Shown: positions 45,614 through 54,776 of the stretch, piece after piece
Layout: every line of letters begins with the position of its first letter
How positions within the stretch are numbered: the stretch's first letter is position 1
NCBI GenBank assembly: GCA_038131695.1
Contig: JAYPQA010000022.1
Location: 1-64,000, forward strand
From: JADHLK01 sp038131695
Lineage (GTDB): Bacteria > Pseudomonadota > Alphaproteobacteria > Puniceispirillales > Puniceispirillaceae
DNA: 64,000 bases
Direction of reading: 5' to 3'
Program-made: the position numbers and the translations under genes
Notes under the pieces: model-generated
Told to the model about the DNA's origin: nothing
Database searches by the model: none
What the model saw: only the letters and a program-made list of their open reading frames with translations

Positions 45614-47085
45614 TCCTGTCCAGCTTCCCCGCTTCCCCTAGCCAGCTGTGCGCTGGTTGAAAATCCGTCCAGCAGGGGCAGGGCATGAACCTGCCCGCCG
45701 CTGGCGGTAACGCTGTCATGGCCGACAATCTCTGCTGCCCGGTAATCCCCGCCCTTGATCAGATGCTGCGGTGCAATCTCTGCAATCAGCCGGGCGGGCG
45801 TATCCTCCCCAAACAGCACAACCGCATCGACAAAGGGCAGGGCGGCCAGCGCATTGCCCCGCTGGCGGGCATTTTGCAGCGGCCTTTGCGGCCCTTTCAG
45901 GCGGCTGACAGAGGCATCTGAATTCAGCCCCACAATCAGCCTGTCACAAAGGCTGGCGGCCCGCCGCAGCAAGGAAATATGCCCCGGATGCAACAGGTCA
46001 AAACAGCCATTGGTAAAGCCTATTTTCTGGCCCTTTTCGCGCCAGCTGGCCAGCACGGGCCGCAGTGCCTCCAGCCCCAGATCAGCACTGTCAGCCCCGA
46101 AATCAGCCAGCAATTCCCCCGGGCAGACAGCAGAAGTCCCGGCCTTTCCCACCACCAGACCGGCTGCCAGATTGGCCAGCTGCACCGCCTCCAGGCCATC
46201 CAGCCCGCCTGCCAGCCCGGCCGCCAGCCCGGCGATCACCGTATCACCGGCCCCGGACACATCATACACTTCTTTTGCATGGGCAGGCAGCTGCTGCCAG
46301 CCTTGCGGGGTAACCCAGGCCATGCCGCGCTCGCTTAAGGTGACCAGCATGGCCTGCAGGCCCAGCTGCTGCACAAAACCGGCCGCTGCCTCAGCAATTT
46401 CTGCCTCACTCACCAGCGTTTGGCCAGAGGCCGCCTGCAATTCAGCCAGATTGGGCGTCATCATCCACGCCCCCTTATAATCATCAAAATTGGCTGATTT
46501 TGGATCAACCAGCAGCCTTTTGCCCTGTTCTGTCGCCAGCCGGGCCAGCCGGGCGATCACCTCCGGCGGCAGGCAGCCCTTGGCATAGTCTGACAGGATG
46601 ACCAGCTCCGCCTCGGCTATTTTCTGCTCTGCCAGCTGACAGAGCTGATCTTGTTCTGCCTGGCTGATCGGGTCGGTTTGCTCATGGTCAACGCGCAGGA
46701 GCTGGCGGTTATCCGTCCGGTAGCGGATTTTGCAGCTGGTCTGCCGCCGGGCTGATGTCACCGCGCTCAATGTAATTGCTGGCAGGCTGTCCAGCCCGGC
46801 TGACAGGGCTGCGGCCTCACCATCCTCTCCCAGCACGCCCAGCAGGTCTGTTGCAACCCCCAGCCAGGCCAGATTGCGGGCGACATTGGCGGCTCCGCCC
46901 GGCATCTGGCGGGTGCGCGTTTGGCTGAGCACCGGGATAGGGGCTTCGGGGGACATACGCAAAACCCGGCCATCGACAAATTTATCCAGCATCAGGTCGC
47001 CGATCACCAGCACCCGCCGCCCCTGTATGCGGCACAGCTTTTCGGCCAGCGCCTCGCGGCTGTCTTGCGGGGGCAGGGCAGTCAT
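45610..47085 (-). CDS. hldE: bifunctional heptose 7-phosphate kinase / heptose 1-phosphate adenylyltransferase
   Basis: Makes ADP-D-glycero-D-manno-heptose for the LPS core. Residues 1-330 are a PfkB-type sugar kinase with GDLMLDKF, MPGGAANVARNLAWLG and the catalytic GAGD at 278-281. Residues about 350-491 are a cytidylyltransferase-like domain with FTNGCFDLLHPGHISLLRRA (HPGH 366-369) and EDTPARLIAEIAPQHLIKGGDY. Fusion of both activities is the usual HldE form. The start overlaps glmU by four bases (ATGA), and the locus pairs with a glycosyltransferase of the heptosyltransferase family at 53.25 kb. Confidence 0.97.
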   Translation of the reverse strand: MTALPPQDSREALAEKLCRIQGRRVLVIGDLMLDKFVDGRVLRMSPEAPIPVLSQTRTRQMPGGAANVARNLAWLGVATDLLGVLGEDGEAAALSAGLDSLPAITLSAVTSARRQTSCKIRYRTDNRQLLRVDHEQTDPISQAEQDQLCQLAEQKIAEAELVILSDYAKGCLPPEVIARLARLATEQGKRLLVDPKSANFDDYKGAWMMTPNLAELQAASGQTLVSEAEIAEAAAGFVQQLGLQAMLVTLSERGMAWVTPQGWQQLPAHAKEVYDVSGAGDTVIAGLAAGLAGGLDGLEAVQLANLAAGLVVGKAGTSAVCPGELLADFGADSADLGLEALRPVLASWREKGQKIGFTNGCFDLLHPGHISLLRRAASLCDRLIVGLNSDASVSRLKGPQRPLQNARQRGNALAALPFVDAVVLFGEDTPARLIAEIAPQHLIKGGDYRAAEIVGHDSVTASGGQVHALPLLDGFSTSAQLARGSGEAGQD

Positions 47086-48422
47086 TTTTTGGCCTTCTGG
47101 TTTTTTTCCTGCGCCTTTTGGCGGAAACGCTCGGCCGCCCCGGGGCGGTTCTCCTGCGGCGGGCGGGCCAGACCCAGGGCCGCCTCCGGCACATCCTCAG
47201 CAATGACTGAGCCAGCCCCGACAATCGCCCCCGCCCCGACTGAGACCGGGGCAACCAGCGCGCTATTGGAGCCGATAAAGGCTCCTTCGCCTATCAGGGT
47301 TTTGTATTTGCCATGCCCATCATAATTACAGGTGATGGTGCCGGCCCCGATATTGGCCGCCGCGCCAATCTCGGCATCGCCGACATAGCTCAGATGATTG
47401 ATTTTTGCCCCGCTGCCGATGCTGGCCTGTTTGGTTTCCACAAAATTGCCAATGCGGGCGGCTTCGGCCAGACGGGTGCCGGGGCGCAGGCGGGCAAACG
47501 GGCCGATCTGGCAATTCGGGCCTATCTCAGCCCCCTCAATATGGGAAAAAGCCTTGATATGACAGCCGGCTGCGATGGAGACGCCCGGCCCTATCACCAC
47601 ATTCGGCTCCAGCGTAATATCAGCAGCCAGCCTCACATCTGCCGAGAGATAGACCGAGGCCGGGTCCACCATGCTTACCCCGCCTGCCAGCGCGGCCCGC
47701 CGCAGCCGATCCTGCATCACCGCCTCGGCAAAGGCCAGATCCGCGCGGTTATTCACGCCATGCAGCTCTTCGCGCTCGGCCATGCTGATAACCGGTTGCA
47801 GCCCTTTTTCCCGGCCCAGCCGAACCAGATCGGTCAGATAGAATTCTGCCTGGGCGTTATCCTGGCTGAGCCCGTCCAGCAACCCGGCCAGATGCGGGCC
47901 AGCGATGGCCATCAGCCCGCCATTGCACAGCCCGATTTGCTGCTCCTCAGGGCTGGCATCTGCCTGTTCCACAATATCCAGCAGCTGGCCGCCAGCATCT
48001 GTTTTCAGCCTGCCATAGCCATCCGGCCTGTCTGTCTCAAAACCCAGCACACAGATATCGGCCCCGCCCGCTATCGCCGCAACCATTTGGGCCAGCCGGT
48101 CGGCGCGCACCAGCGGCGTATCGCCATAGAGGATCAGAACCGGCAGGCTGCTATCTGCTATCAGCGGCAGGGCGGCGCGCACCGCATCCCCTGTGCCGCG
48201 CTGCTGTTGCTGTATCGCCGGGGTCAGATCGCCCAGCCAGTCGGCCAGTTCCGGGGCATCCGGGCCGATCACCGGGATCATCTGGGCCGCCCCGGCCGCA
48301 TGGGCTGCATCCAGCACAAATGCCAGCATTGGCCGCCCGGCCAGGCTGTGCATGACCTTGGGGCGGTTGGATTGCATCCGGCTGCCCTTGCCGGCTGCCA
48401 ATATAATCGCGGTAAAGCTCAT
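47082..48422 (-). CDS. glmU: bifunctional GlcN-1-P acetyltransferase / GlcNAc-1-P uridylyltransferase
   Basis: Produces UDP-GlcNAc for peptidoglycan and LPS. The 446 aa protein begins with the pyrophosphorylase signature ILAAGKGSRMQSNRPKVMH, followed by YGDTPLVRAD. From about residue 245 the left-handed beta-helix hexapeptide repeats run through ETKQASIGSGAKINHLSYVGDAEIG, with the acetyltransferase catalytic His/Lys region. The Lys-rich C-terminal tail is QKAQEKNQKAKK. It is divergent from glmS, so the two genes of the pathway share a 131-base promoter region. Confidence 0.97.
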   Translation of the reverse strand: MSFTAIILAAGKGSRMQSNRPKVMHSLAGRPMLAFVLDAAHAAGAAQMIPVIGPDAPELADWLGDLTPAIQQQQRGTGDAVRAALPLIADSSLPVLILYGDTPLVRADRLAQMVAAIAGGADICVLGFETDRPDGYGRLKTDAGGQLLDIVEQADASPEEQQIGLCNGGLMAIAGPHLAGLLDGLSQDNAQAEFYLTDLVRLGREKGLQPVISMAEREELHGVNNRADLAFAEAVMQDRLRRAALAGGVSMVDPASVYLSADVRLAADITLEPNVVIGPGVSIAAGCHIKAFSHIEGAEIGPNCQIGPFARLRPGTRLAEAARIGNFVETKQASIGSGAKINHLSYVGDAEIGAAANIGAGTITCNYDGHGKYKTLIGEGAFIGSNSALVAPVSVGAGAIVGAGSVIAEDVPEAALGLARPPQENRPGAAERFRQKAQEKNQKAKK

Positions 48423-48553
48423 GCGCCGGTTATAGCTTGCGCCCGCGCTGATTGCAAAGAAATCTGGCCTGCCCCACCCCCGGTTTCCCTTGCCCTTTCG
48501 GGCGGGGATGGGCTATTGGTTGGGCCGGGTAACAGCATCAAGGGACAGACCAG

Positions 48554-50374
48554 ATGTGCGGCATAGTCGGCTATACAGGTTCAGATGAGGCAGCCCCGCT
48601 CTTGCTGGAGGCGTTGCGGCGGCTGGAATATCGCGGCTATGACAGCGCCGGTATCGCCGCGCTGGCAGGCGACAGGCTGGGGCTGGTGCGGGCGGTTGGC
48701 AAGCTGGATAATCTGGCGGCCCGGCTGGCCGATCAGCCGCTGGATGGGGCCTGCGGCATTGGCCATACGCGCTGGGCCACGCATGGCGGCGTGACCGAAG
48801 CCAACGCGCATCCGCACAGTGCCGATGGCCGGGTGGCGGTGGTGCATAATGGCATTATCGAAAATTATGCGGCCCTGCGCGCCGAGCTGGAGGCAGGGGG
48901 GGCGGTGTTTGCCTCGCAAACGGATTCTGAAGTGCTGGCGCATCTGTTTGCCGCCGGTTTCGCCAGGGGGCTGGCACCGCTGGCGGTGCTGCAAGGCGTG
49001 TTGGGGCGGATTGAGGGGGCCTGGGCGCTGGCGGCGGTCAGCCTGGATGCGCCGGGGGTGATCATGATAGCCCGCAATGCCTCGCCTCTGGCTGTCGGTC
49101 TGGCTGAGGGGTTTAGCCTGATCGCCTCTGATGCCAGCGCCATGGCCCAGAGCGCCGGGCAGGTGATCTATCTCAAAGATGATGATTACGGGCTGGTCAC
49201 GCCGGATGGCCCGCAGATTTATGACCGCAATGGCCAGCCTGCCAATCGTGAGGCCTTGCGTATCTCAGCCAGCCCGGTGATGGTGGACAAGGCAGGCTAT
49301 CGCCATTTCATGGAAAAGGAAATCCATGAACAGCCCGATGCGGTGGCCCATACGCTGGCGGCAATGACCGGCCCGGACGGCCAGTTGAGCGCCGGTCTGG
49401 ATACAGCGCAGCTGCAGGCAGTGTCCGGCCTTGTCCTGCTGGCGGCCGGGACCAGCCATTATGCCGCGCTGATCGGCAAATACTGGATAGAGCGGCTGGC
49501 CGGGCTGCCGGTCGCGGTAGAGCTGGCCTCAGAATATCATTATCGCCAGCCGGCCTCTGGCCCGTTCAGCCATGCGCTGGTGATCAGCCAGTCCGGGGAA
49601 TCGCTCGATACGCTGATGGCGATGCGCCATGCGGCCGGGATGGGTCTGCAAACGCTGGGGCTGGTCAATGTGCCGGACAGCACCATTGCCAGAGAGGCGG
49701 CAGCCGTGCTGCCAACCCGCGCCGGCCCGGAGATTGGCGTGGCCTCAACCAAGGCCTTTACCGCCCAGCTGACTGTGATGTTTGCGCTGGCAGTGGCCCT
49801 TGGGCGGGCCTCCGGCAGGCTGGATGAGAAGCAGGCCGGGCGGCTGCATGAGGCGGTGCTGACCATGCCCGGGGCGATTGGCCGGGCGCTGGGCTGTGTG
49901 CCGCAGATACAACAGATTGCCAAGCAGCTGGTTTTGTCACATTCGGTGCTGTTTCTGGGGCGCGATCTGCTCTATCCGCTGGCCCTGGAAGGGGCGCTCA
50001 AGCTGAAGGAGATCAGCTATCTGCACGCTGAGGGCTTTGCCGCTGGCGAGATGAAACACGGGCCCATCGCGCTGATTGAGCCGGGCCTGCCGGTGATCGG
50101 GCTGGTCAGCCAGGATGTCTTGCAGGCGAAAACCATCAGCAATCTGCGTGAGGCAGAGGCGCGCGGGGCCGATCTCTATCTGATCAGCTGCGGGGTGGCG
50201 CCCAAAGAAGTGGATTTTGCCCGCCAGATTGTGGAAATGCCGGACTGTGATCCGCTGCTGGCCCCGCTGCTGCTGGCCATCCCGGCGCAGATTCTGGCCT
50301 GGCAGGCCGCGCTGGAAAAAGGCACCGATGTTGACCAGCCCCGCAACCTCGCCAAATCGGTGACGGTGGAGTAG
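48554..50374 (+). CDS. glmS: glutamine-fructose-6-phosphate aminotransferase (isomerizing)
   Basis: First committed step of amino-sugar synthesis. The 606 aa protein starts MCGIVGYTG, so the mature N-terminal Cys is the glutaminase nucleophile. TRWATHGGVTEANAHPH, HNGIIENYAALRAEL and QTDSEVLAHL complete the Ntn domain. Two SIS isomerase domains follow (LAAGTSHYAALIGKYWIERLAG and LFLGRDLLYPLALEGALKLKE), with the C-terminal DQPRNLAKSVTVE. Intact. No glmS ribozyme is expected or seen. It lies seven bases upstream of a LysE-type gene. Confidence 0.98.
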   Translation: MCGIVGYTGSDEAAPLLLEALRRLEYRGYDSAGIAALAGDRLGLVRAVGKLDNLAARLADQPLDGACGIGHTRWATHGGVTEANAHPHSADGRVAVVHNGIIENYAALRAELEAGGAVFASQTDSEVLAHLFAAGFARGLAPLAVLQGVLGRIEGAWALAAVSLDAPGVIMIARNASPLAVGLAEGFSLIASDASAMAQSAGQVIYLKDDDYGLVTPDGPQIYDRNGQPANREALRISASPVMVDKAGYRHFMEKEIHEQPDAVAHTLAAMTGPDGQLSAGLDTAQLQAVSGLVLLAAGTSHYAALIGKYWIERLAGLPVAVELASEYHYRQPASGPFSHALVISQSGESLDTLMAMRHAAGMGLQTLGLVNVPDSTIAREAAAVLPTRAGPEIGVASTKAFTAQLTVMFALAVALGRASGRLDEKQAGRLHEAVLTMPGAIGRALGCVPQIQQIAKQLVLSHSVLFLGRDLLYPLALEGALKLKEISYLHAEGFAAGEMKHGPIALIEPGLPVIGLVSQDVLQAKTISNLREAEARGADLYLISCGVAPKEVDFARQIVEMPDCDPLLAPLLLAIPAQILAWQAALEKGTDVDQPRNLAKSVTVE

Positions 50375-50380
50375 GGGGGT

Positions 50381-50974
50381 ATGAGCCCGTTTTTTGAAGC
50401 GCTGGCCAGCCTGTGGCTGTATTTGCTGGTGATGGTGGGATCACCCGGGCCGGCCAATATGCTGGCCTTGAGCGCCGGGGCACGGGCCGGCCTGCGCGCT
50501 GTCCTGCCGTTCATTTTCGGGCTGATGGCGGGCAAGCTGGTCTTGAACATCTTGATGGGTATCGGGCTGCCGACATTGCTGGCGCGCTATCCGGCAGCGG
50601 TGCAGCTGGCCAGCTGGGCCGCAGCGGGCTGGCTGATCTGGCTGGCCTTGCAAGGCTGGAGGGCCCCGGCCGGGCCAGTCGCGGCCCGCACCCTGCCCGG
50701 TTTCTGGCAAGCGCTGCCGGTGCATCCGCTCAATCCGAAAGCCTGGGTCATGCTGCTGCTGGCCTGGACCGAAATCGGGCCGCAGCTGGGCGGGCCGGAG
50801 GTGCAATGGCTGGTGCTTCCGGCCAGCTTTGCCGGGTTCCAGCTGGTGTTTCACAGCCTCTGGGCGCTCGGCGGGGCGGAGCTGGGGCGGCGCTGGCAAA
50901 ACAGCCTGCTGCTGCATCGCAGCCTCAGCCTGTTGACCGTCGCGGTGATCCTCTGGGCGGTGCTGCTGACCTAA
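50381..50974 (+). CDS. LysE/RhtB-family amino acid exporter
   Basis: A 197 aa inner-membrane protein with about five to six hydrophobic segments. The family N-terminal motif is clear: SPGPANMLALSAGARAGLRAVLPFIFGLMAGKL, and the central HPLNPKAWVMLL matches the NPK block of LysE/RhtB proteins. Substrate is unknown; family members export lysine, homoserine, threonine or cysteine derivatives. It follows glmS closely, likely by readthrough, and overlaps the convergent lptD by four bases. Confidence 0.9.
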   Translation: MSPFFEALASLWLYLLVMVGSPGPANMLALSAGARAGLRAVLPFIFGLMAGKLVLNILMGIGLPTLLARYPAAVQLASWAAAGWLIWLALQGWRAPAGPVAARTLPGFWQALPVHPLNPKAWVMLLLAWTEIGPQLGGPEVQWLVLPASFAGFQLVFHSLWALGGAELGRRWQNSLLLHRSLSLLTVAVILWAVLLT

Positions 50975-53142
50975 TTGGTGCTGAAGCCGGATTTCAGGTT
51001 GGATTTTGAGATAGAGCCCAGATATTTGAAATTGAGCAGCAGCTGCACCTCGTCAATATTGCGGATATCGCGGTCGCTGCCCGGCACCCGCTTATAGTCA
51101 AGCGAGAGGGTTACGCAATCCTGGAAACCGCCGGTCCAGGCCAGCTTGACAGTTGAGCTGTCACGCCGGCTCTCGCCTGAGCTGAGGTTCCAGACCTGAT
51201 CCGCCCGCAAGCTCCAGCCGCCCGGCAGCTGCTGGGTGGCGATGATTTTAGCCTCTTCCAAATCCTCTGTGGTGCTGGTGAAATAGGCGCTGGAGAGCTG
51301 CGCATGGCTGATGGTGATTTTGGTTTTGCTGAAATCCAGCGTCAGGGAGGAGCGGCTCTCATTCAGCCGGAAATCATGCTGGTCGGCGCGCCCGGTAAAG
51401 GCCAGAGAGAGCGGGCCGGGTGGATTCAACCTCAGCGAGGCGACATAATCAGAATAATCTGAAGAGCGGGCCTTGGCGGTCAGCCCGGTCGCGGTCTTGC
51501 CCGAAAGGCGGCGCGAAAGGCCCAGAAAGCCACTGATCTGGCCCAGCTGGGCTGATTCTGTCCAAAGCGAAATGCCGCCATCCAGCCGCGCCCCGGGCAG
51601 GTAATAATCTTCCCCCTGAAAGCGGTGGGTGAGGAACATATTGGCCTCATCCAGCCGGAAATCAGAGGAATCCCGGTTTGGAATATCATCGGTGCGGTCA
51701 GCCCCGCCAATATGCGTCGCCTTGAGACGGGGGGTCAGCAAAAAGGGCTGGTTGCCCAGCCTGACCTCTATCGGGGCCTGCCAGTCTGCGGAAACATGGC
51801 TGTGGCCGCGGCCCAGCTCGCCCAGCTTGGTCTTGCCGTCTGAGCGTTCCTCAATATTGTGATAGCTGCCGGTAAAGCCCGCCTCCAGCCGTGTGCGCCC
51901 GCCCAGCATCTCGCGGGACTGGATGAATTCTGCCATGCCGGTCCAGCGCTGCATCTCATGCCCGTTATCATTATCCAGCTGCAAGGCAGACAGGCGGGTG
52001 CGCAAGGCGGTGCCGGGCCGGGCGATGGGCCGTTCATATTCATACTTAACCAAAGGCAGGATAGTGGGCTCCTTGTCGCGTGTATCGCTGGAAGACAGGC
52101 CCTGCATATCGCTGGCGGCGACGCGGTAATAGCGCGTCCGGGTAACCTTTTCAGCACTCAGCTCGCTTTCCAGCGAGGAATCCGCCAAAAATCCATAGCG
52201 GCGCAGGAAAGTATCCTGCGAGGCGCGCTGCAGCTGGCCGGTAACCTTCCAGCCGCCCCGCATCTGGCCGGTCAGCCGGGCATCGATGCCAGCCACCCCC
52301 TCGCGCGATTTTTTGTAGGTTTCCAGATCGCCAGTATAAAAATAGGCATCCAGATCAAAATTGTTCCAGCGCTCGCGATAGGTGATTTTGGCGGCTTCCC
52401 CGCGATGCTGGAACCAGATCGGCTCTATCTCCACATCCCGGGTTGGCCCCAATACCTGAAACCACGGCACGGACAAGGTGGTCCCAAGATCCGTCGAATA
52501 GCCATAGCGCGGGCCCAGAAAGCCGGAGCGGCGATTGACTGTCCAGTCCGGATGCGCCAACACTGGCAGCCAGAAGAACGGCACATCAAATATATGCAGG
52601 CGCATATTTTCATGCCGGATGGTACGGGACTGCAAATCATGGACAATGCGGCTGGAGCGGATATCCCAGATAGGCTGCTCGCCGCCTTCCCAGTCGCATT
52701 TGCAAGGCGTATAGCGGCCATAGCGGTATACGGCCTGCTCCCCCTCCACGGCCTCGCCATCCCTGGCGGCAAAGCGGGTGCCATCCTCAAAAGAACTGAT
52801 CAGGGGCTGGGCTATCAGCTGGGTGAATTGCTGGCTGAGTTCCATCCGATCAGACAGGGTGGTTCCTCCATTGGCTTGAATCAGGCGCACCTTGCCAATC
52901 GCAACAGCCAGATCAGCTGCCTCATTATAAATCAGCCGGTCAGCATAAAGCGTCTCGCCAGCCTGGCGCAAAATGACATTGCCGGTGGCGATAATGACGC
53001 CTTCCTCGCGATTGACTTCAACCGTGTCAGCTTCAAAATCCACCTCATTGGCCAGGCTGCCAGCAGGCAGGATGGCAATCCAGACAAGGGCCAGCAATAA
53101 AGACACAGGAAGGAGAAATTCTCTGAAGTGAAGTCTGGGCAC
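50971..53142 (-). CDS. lptD: LPS assembly outer-membrane protein LptD
   Basis: Inserts LPS into the outer leaflet of the outer membrane. The 723 aa protein has a signal peptide (about 1-31), then the periplasmic OstA/LptA-like beta-jellyroll (VDFEADTVEVNREEGVIIATGNV), then the LptD barrel domain. Barrel markers include FWLPVLAHPDWTVNRRSGFLGPRYGYS and many alternating strands with aromatic girdles to the end. Cysteines occur in YTPCKCDWEGG and GGFQDCVTLSLDYKR, enough for the structural disulfide. The end YLGSISKSNLKSGFSTN is short of aromatic residues. No lptE or surA adjoins it. Confidence 0.95.
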   Translation of the reverse strand: MPRLHFREFLLPVSLLLALVWIAILPAGSLANEVDFEADTVEVNREEGVIIATGNVILRQAGETLYADRLIYNEAADLAVAIGKVRLIQANGGTTLSDRMELSQQFTQLIAQPLISSFEDGTRFAARDGEAVEGEQAVYRYGRYTPCKCDWEGGEQPIWDIRSSRIVHDLQSRTIRHENMRLHIFDVPFFWLPVLAHPDWTVNRRSGFLGPRYGYSTDLGTTLSVPWFQVLGPTRDVEIEPIWFQHRGEAAKITYRERWNNFDLDAYFYTGDLETYKKSREGVAGIDARLTGQMRGGWKVTGQLQRASQDTFLRRYGFLADSSLESELSAEKVTRTRYYRVAASDMQGLSSSDTRDKEPTILPLVKYEYERPIARPGTALRTRLSALQLDNDNGHEMQRWTGMAEFIQSREMLGGRTRLEAGFTGSYHNIEERSDGKTKLGELGRGHSHVSADWQAPIEVRLGNQPFLLTPRLKATHIGGADRTDDIPNRDSSDFRLDEANMFLTHRFQGEDYYLPGARLDGGISLWTESAQLGQISGFLGLSRRLSGKTATGLTAKARSSDYSDYVASLRLNPPGPLSLAFTGRADQHDFRLNESRSSLTLDFSKTKITISHAQLSSAYFTSTTEDLEEAKIIATQQLPGGWSLRADQVWNLSSGESRRDSSTVKLAWTGGFQDCVTLSLDYKRVPGSDRDIRNIDEVQLLLNFKYLGSISKSNLKSGFSTN

Positions 53143-53252
53143 AGGAGCGGAACCTTGGCTGGGACAAAAAAACTTTCTCTTGGGTTAGCATTTTTTCCGC
53201 TATGTTGTAAATCAGACTGCAAGAGCTATCTGGCTGGCAGGGAGATAAAAGG

Positions 53253-54203
53253 ATGGGCCGCCGCCCGCAATCTGCGATACTGGTTATAAAACACGGCGCT
53301 CTGGGCGATTTTGTGCAGGGGTTTGACGCGCTGGCCAGCTTGCGGGCCAGCTTTCCGCAGGCCCATATTTGCCTGCTGACCAGCCCGCCTTTTGCCGGGC
53401 TGGCACAGAAAACCGGCTGGTTTGATGAGATTGTGACAGACCAGCGGCGCGGTATCTGGCATTTGCCATCCTGGTGGCAGATTCGGGGGCTGTTTGCCCG
53501 CAGCTGGGACCGGGTGCTGGATTTGCAATGCTCGCGCAGGACAGAGGCGTATCACCGGCTCTTTGCCCGGCCCCGTGGCCTCGATTGGTATGGCACGGCC
53601 AGGGGCTGCAGCCATCCAATGCCGGATTTCAGCGGCGTCAATAATGCCGAACGGATGCTGATAACGGTTGAGCAGGCCGGGGCCAGTCGCCAGACGGCTG
53701 ATTTGGCCTTTCTGGCAGACCAGCCCCTGTCCGGCCCGCTGGCCAGCGCCCTGCTGCAACGCTTCAGCCTGCTGATCGCGGGCTGTTCGCTGGCAAAGCC
53801 GGAAAAACGCTGGCCGGCAGAGCGGTTTGCCGAGCTGGCACAGGCCCATTTGGCTGCATCGGTGCAGCCTGTTCTGATCGGCACCGGGGCGGACAGCGCA
53901 GCGCTGGATCAGATTGCCGCACAGGTCCCGCAAGTGCTGAATTGGCAATCGCGCACCAGCCTGTCAGATTTGCTGATCCTGGCCGGTCAGGCTGAGGCAA
54001 TTATCGGCAATGATACCGGCCCGACCTTTCTGGCGGCCCGTTCCGGCCGGCCGTGCCTGATGGTTATGGGCGCGGCAACAGACCCGGCCATGTCCGCCCC
54101 GCTGGGCACGGCAGCAGGCTGGCTGAAAAAAGACCGGATAGCCGATATCAGCGTTGCAGAAGTGCTGGCCGAGATGGAAAATTTACGCAAAAAAAGCCGC
54201 TAG
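53253..54203 (+). CDS. glycosyltransferase family 9 (heptosyltransferase-like)
   Basis: Likely transfers a heptose or related sugar to the LPS core. The 316 aa protein begins AILVIKHGALGDFVQGFDALASLRASFP, the GT9 N-terminal signature. It contains PEKRWPAERFAELA and the donor-binding C-terminal region IIGNDTGPTFLAARSGRPCLMVMG, the DTG(P)xxHLA-like block. Lying upstream of and divergent from lptD, and in a window with hldE, it fits LPS core assembly. Which heptosyltransferase step it performs cannot be told. It overlaps the convergent DUF924 gene by four bases. Confidence 0.9.
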   Translation: MGRRPQSAILVIKHGALGDFVQGFDALASLRASFPQAHICLLTSPPFAGLAQKTGWFDEIVTDQRRGIWHLPSWWQIRGLFARSWDRVLDLQCSRRTEAYHRLFARPRGLDWYGTARGCSHPMPDFSGVNNAERMLITVEQAGASRQTADLAFLADQPLSGPLASALLQRFSLLIAGCSLAKPEKRWPAERFAELAQAHLAASVQPVLIGTGADSAALDQIAAQVPQVLNWQSRTSLSDLLILAGQAEAIIGNDTGPTFLAARSGRPCLMVMGAATDPAMSAPLGTAAGWLKKDRIADISVAEVLAEMENLRKKSR

Positions 54204-54760
54204 AAAGAAGAATTCGGCCCTTGCAAAAACACCTCCTCCTCGGCGCTGGAGGGGCGGCCCAAAATCGCATTGCGATGCGGAAACCGGCCAAAGCGGGCGA
54301 CAATATCGCGGTGCCGGACAGCATAATCATAGACCCGTTCATCTGTCAGCTTTTCAAACAGGGGCAGTGAGCTATCCTGCACCGCCAGATCCTCTGAATG
54401 CATCATCGGCATCAGCCAGAATTGCCGCTCCGGCAGGGTTTTGGCTGCTTCTATCCAGCCTGCGGCCTGGCCTTTCAGGCTGAGCGAGAGGGCAAATTCA
54501 TCGCCGGCAAAGGCACGCGGCTGGTCGCGGAAAATATTGCGGGTCATCTGATCCAGCAGCAGGACCAGGCTAAGACAACTCTGGTCGGCCTCTGCCCATC
54601 TGTCCAGCCGCCCGCCCAGCGCATCCCCAACCAGATCACCAAACCGGTCTTGCAGCTGCTGATCAAAAACAGCATCCTTTTTGAACCAATCCTCAGGGGT
54701 CAGTTCGGTGAACCAGAAATTATACACCTCTTGCCAGTGCTGGGCTTTATTTTGGGTCAT
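54200..54760 (-). CDS. DUF924 family protein
   Basis: A 186 aa cytosolic helical protein of the DUF924 family. Characteristic segments are EVYNFWFTELTPEDWFKKDAVFDQQL, the LSLVLLLDQMTRNIFRDQPRAFAGDE block and LMPMMHSEDLAVQD, followed by RFGRFPHRNAILGR. The fold is TPR-like, and the biochemical function is unknown. It is downstream of the FAD oxidase on the same strand with a 16-base gap, so the two may be cotranscribed. Confidence 0.9.
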   Translation of the reverse strand: MTQNKAQHWQEVYNFWFTELTPEDWFKKDAVFDQQLQDRFGDLVGDALGGRLDRWAEADQSCLSLVLLLDQMTRNIFRDQPRAFAGDEFALSLSLKGQAAGWIEAAKTLPERQFWLMPMMHSEDLAVQDSSLPLFEKLTDERVYDYAVRHRDIVARFGRFPHRNAILGRPSSAEEEVFLQGPNSSF

Positions 54761-54776
54761 GCGGCTTCCCCCCTTG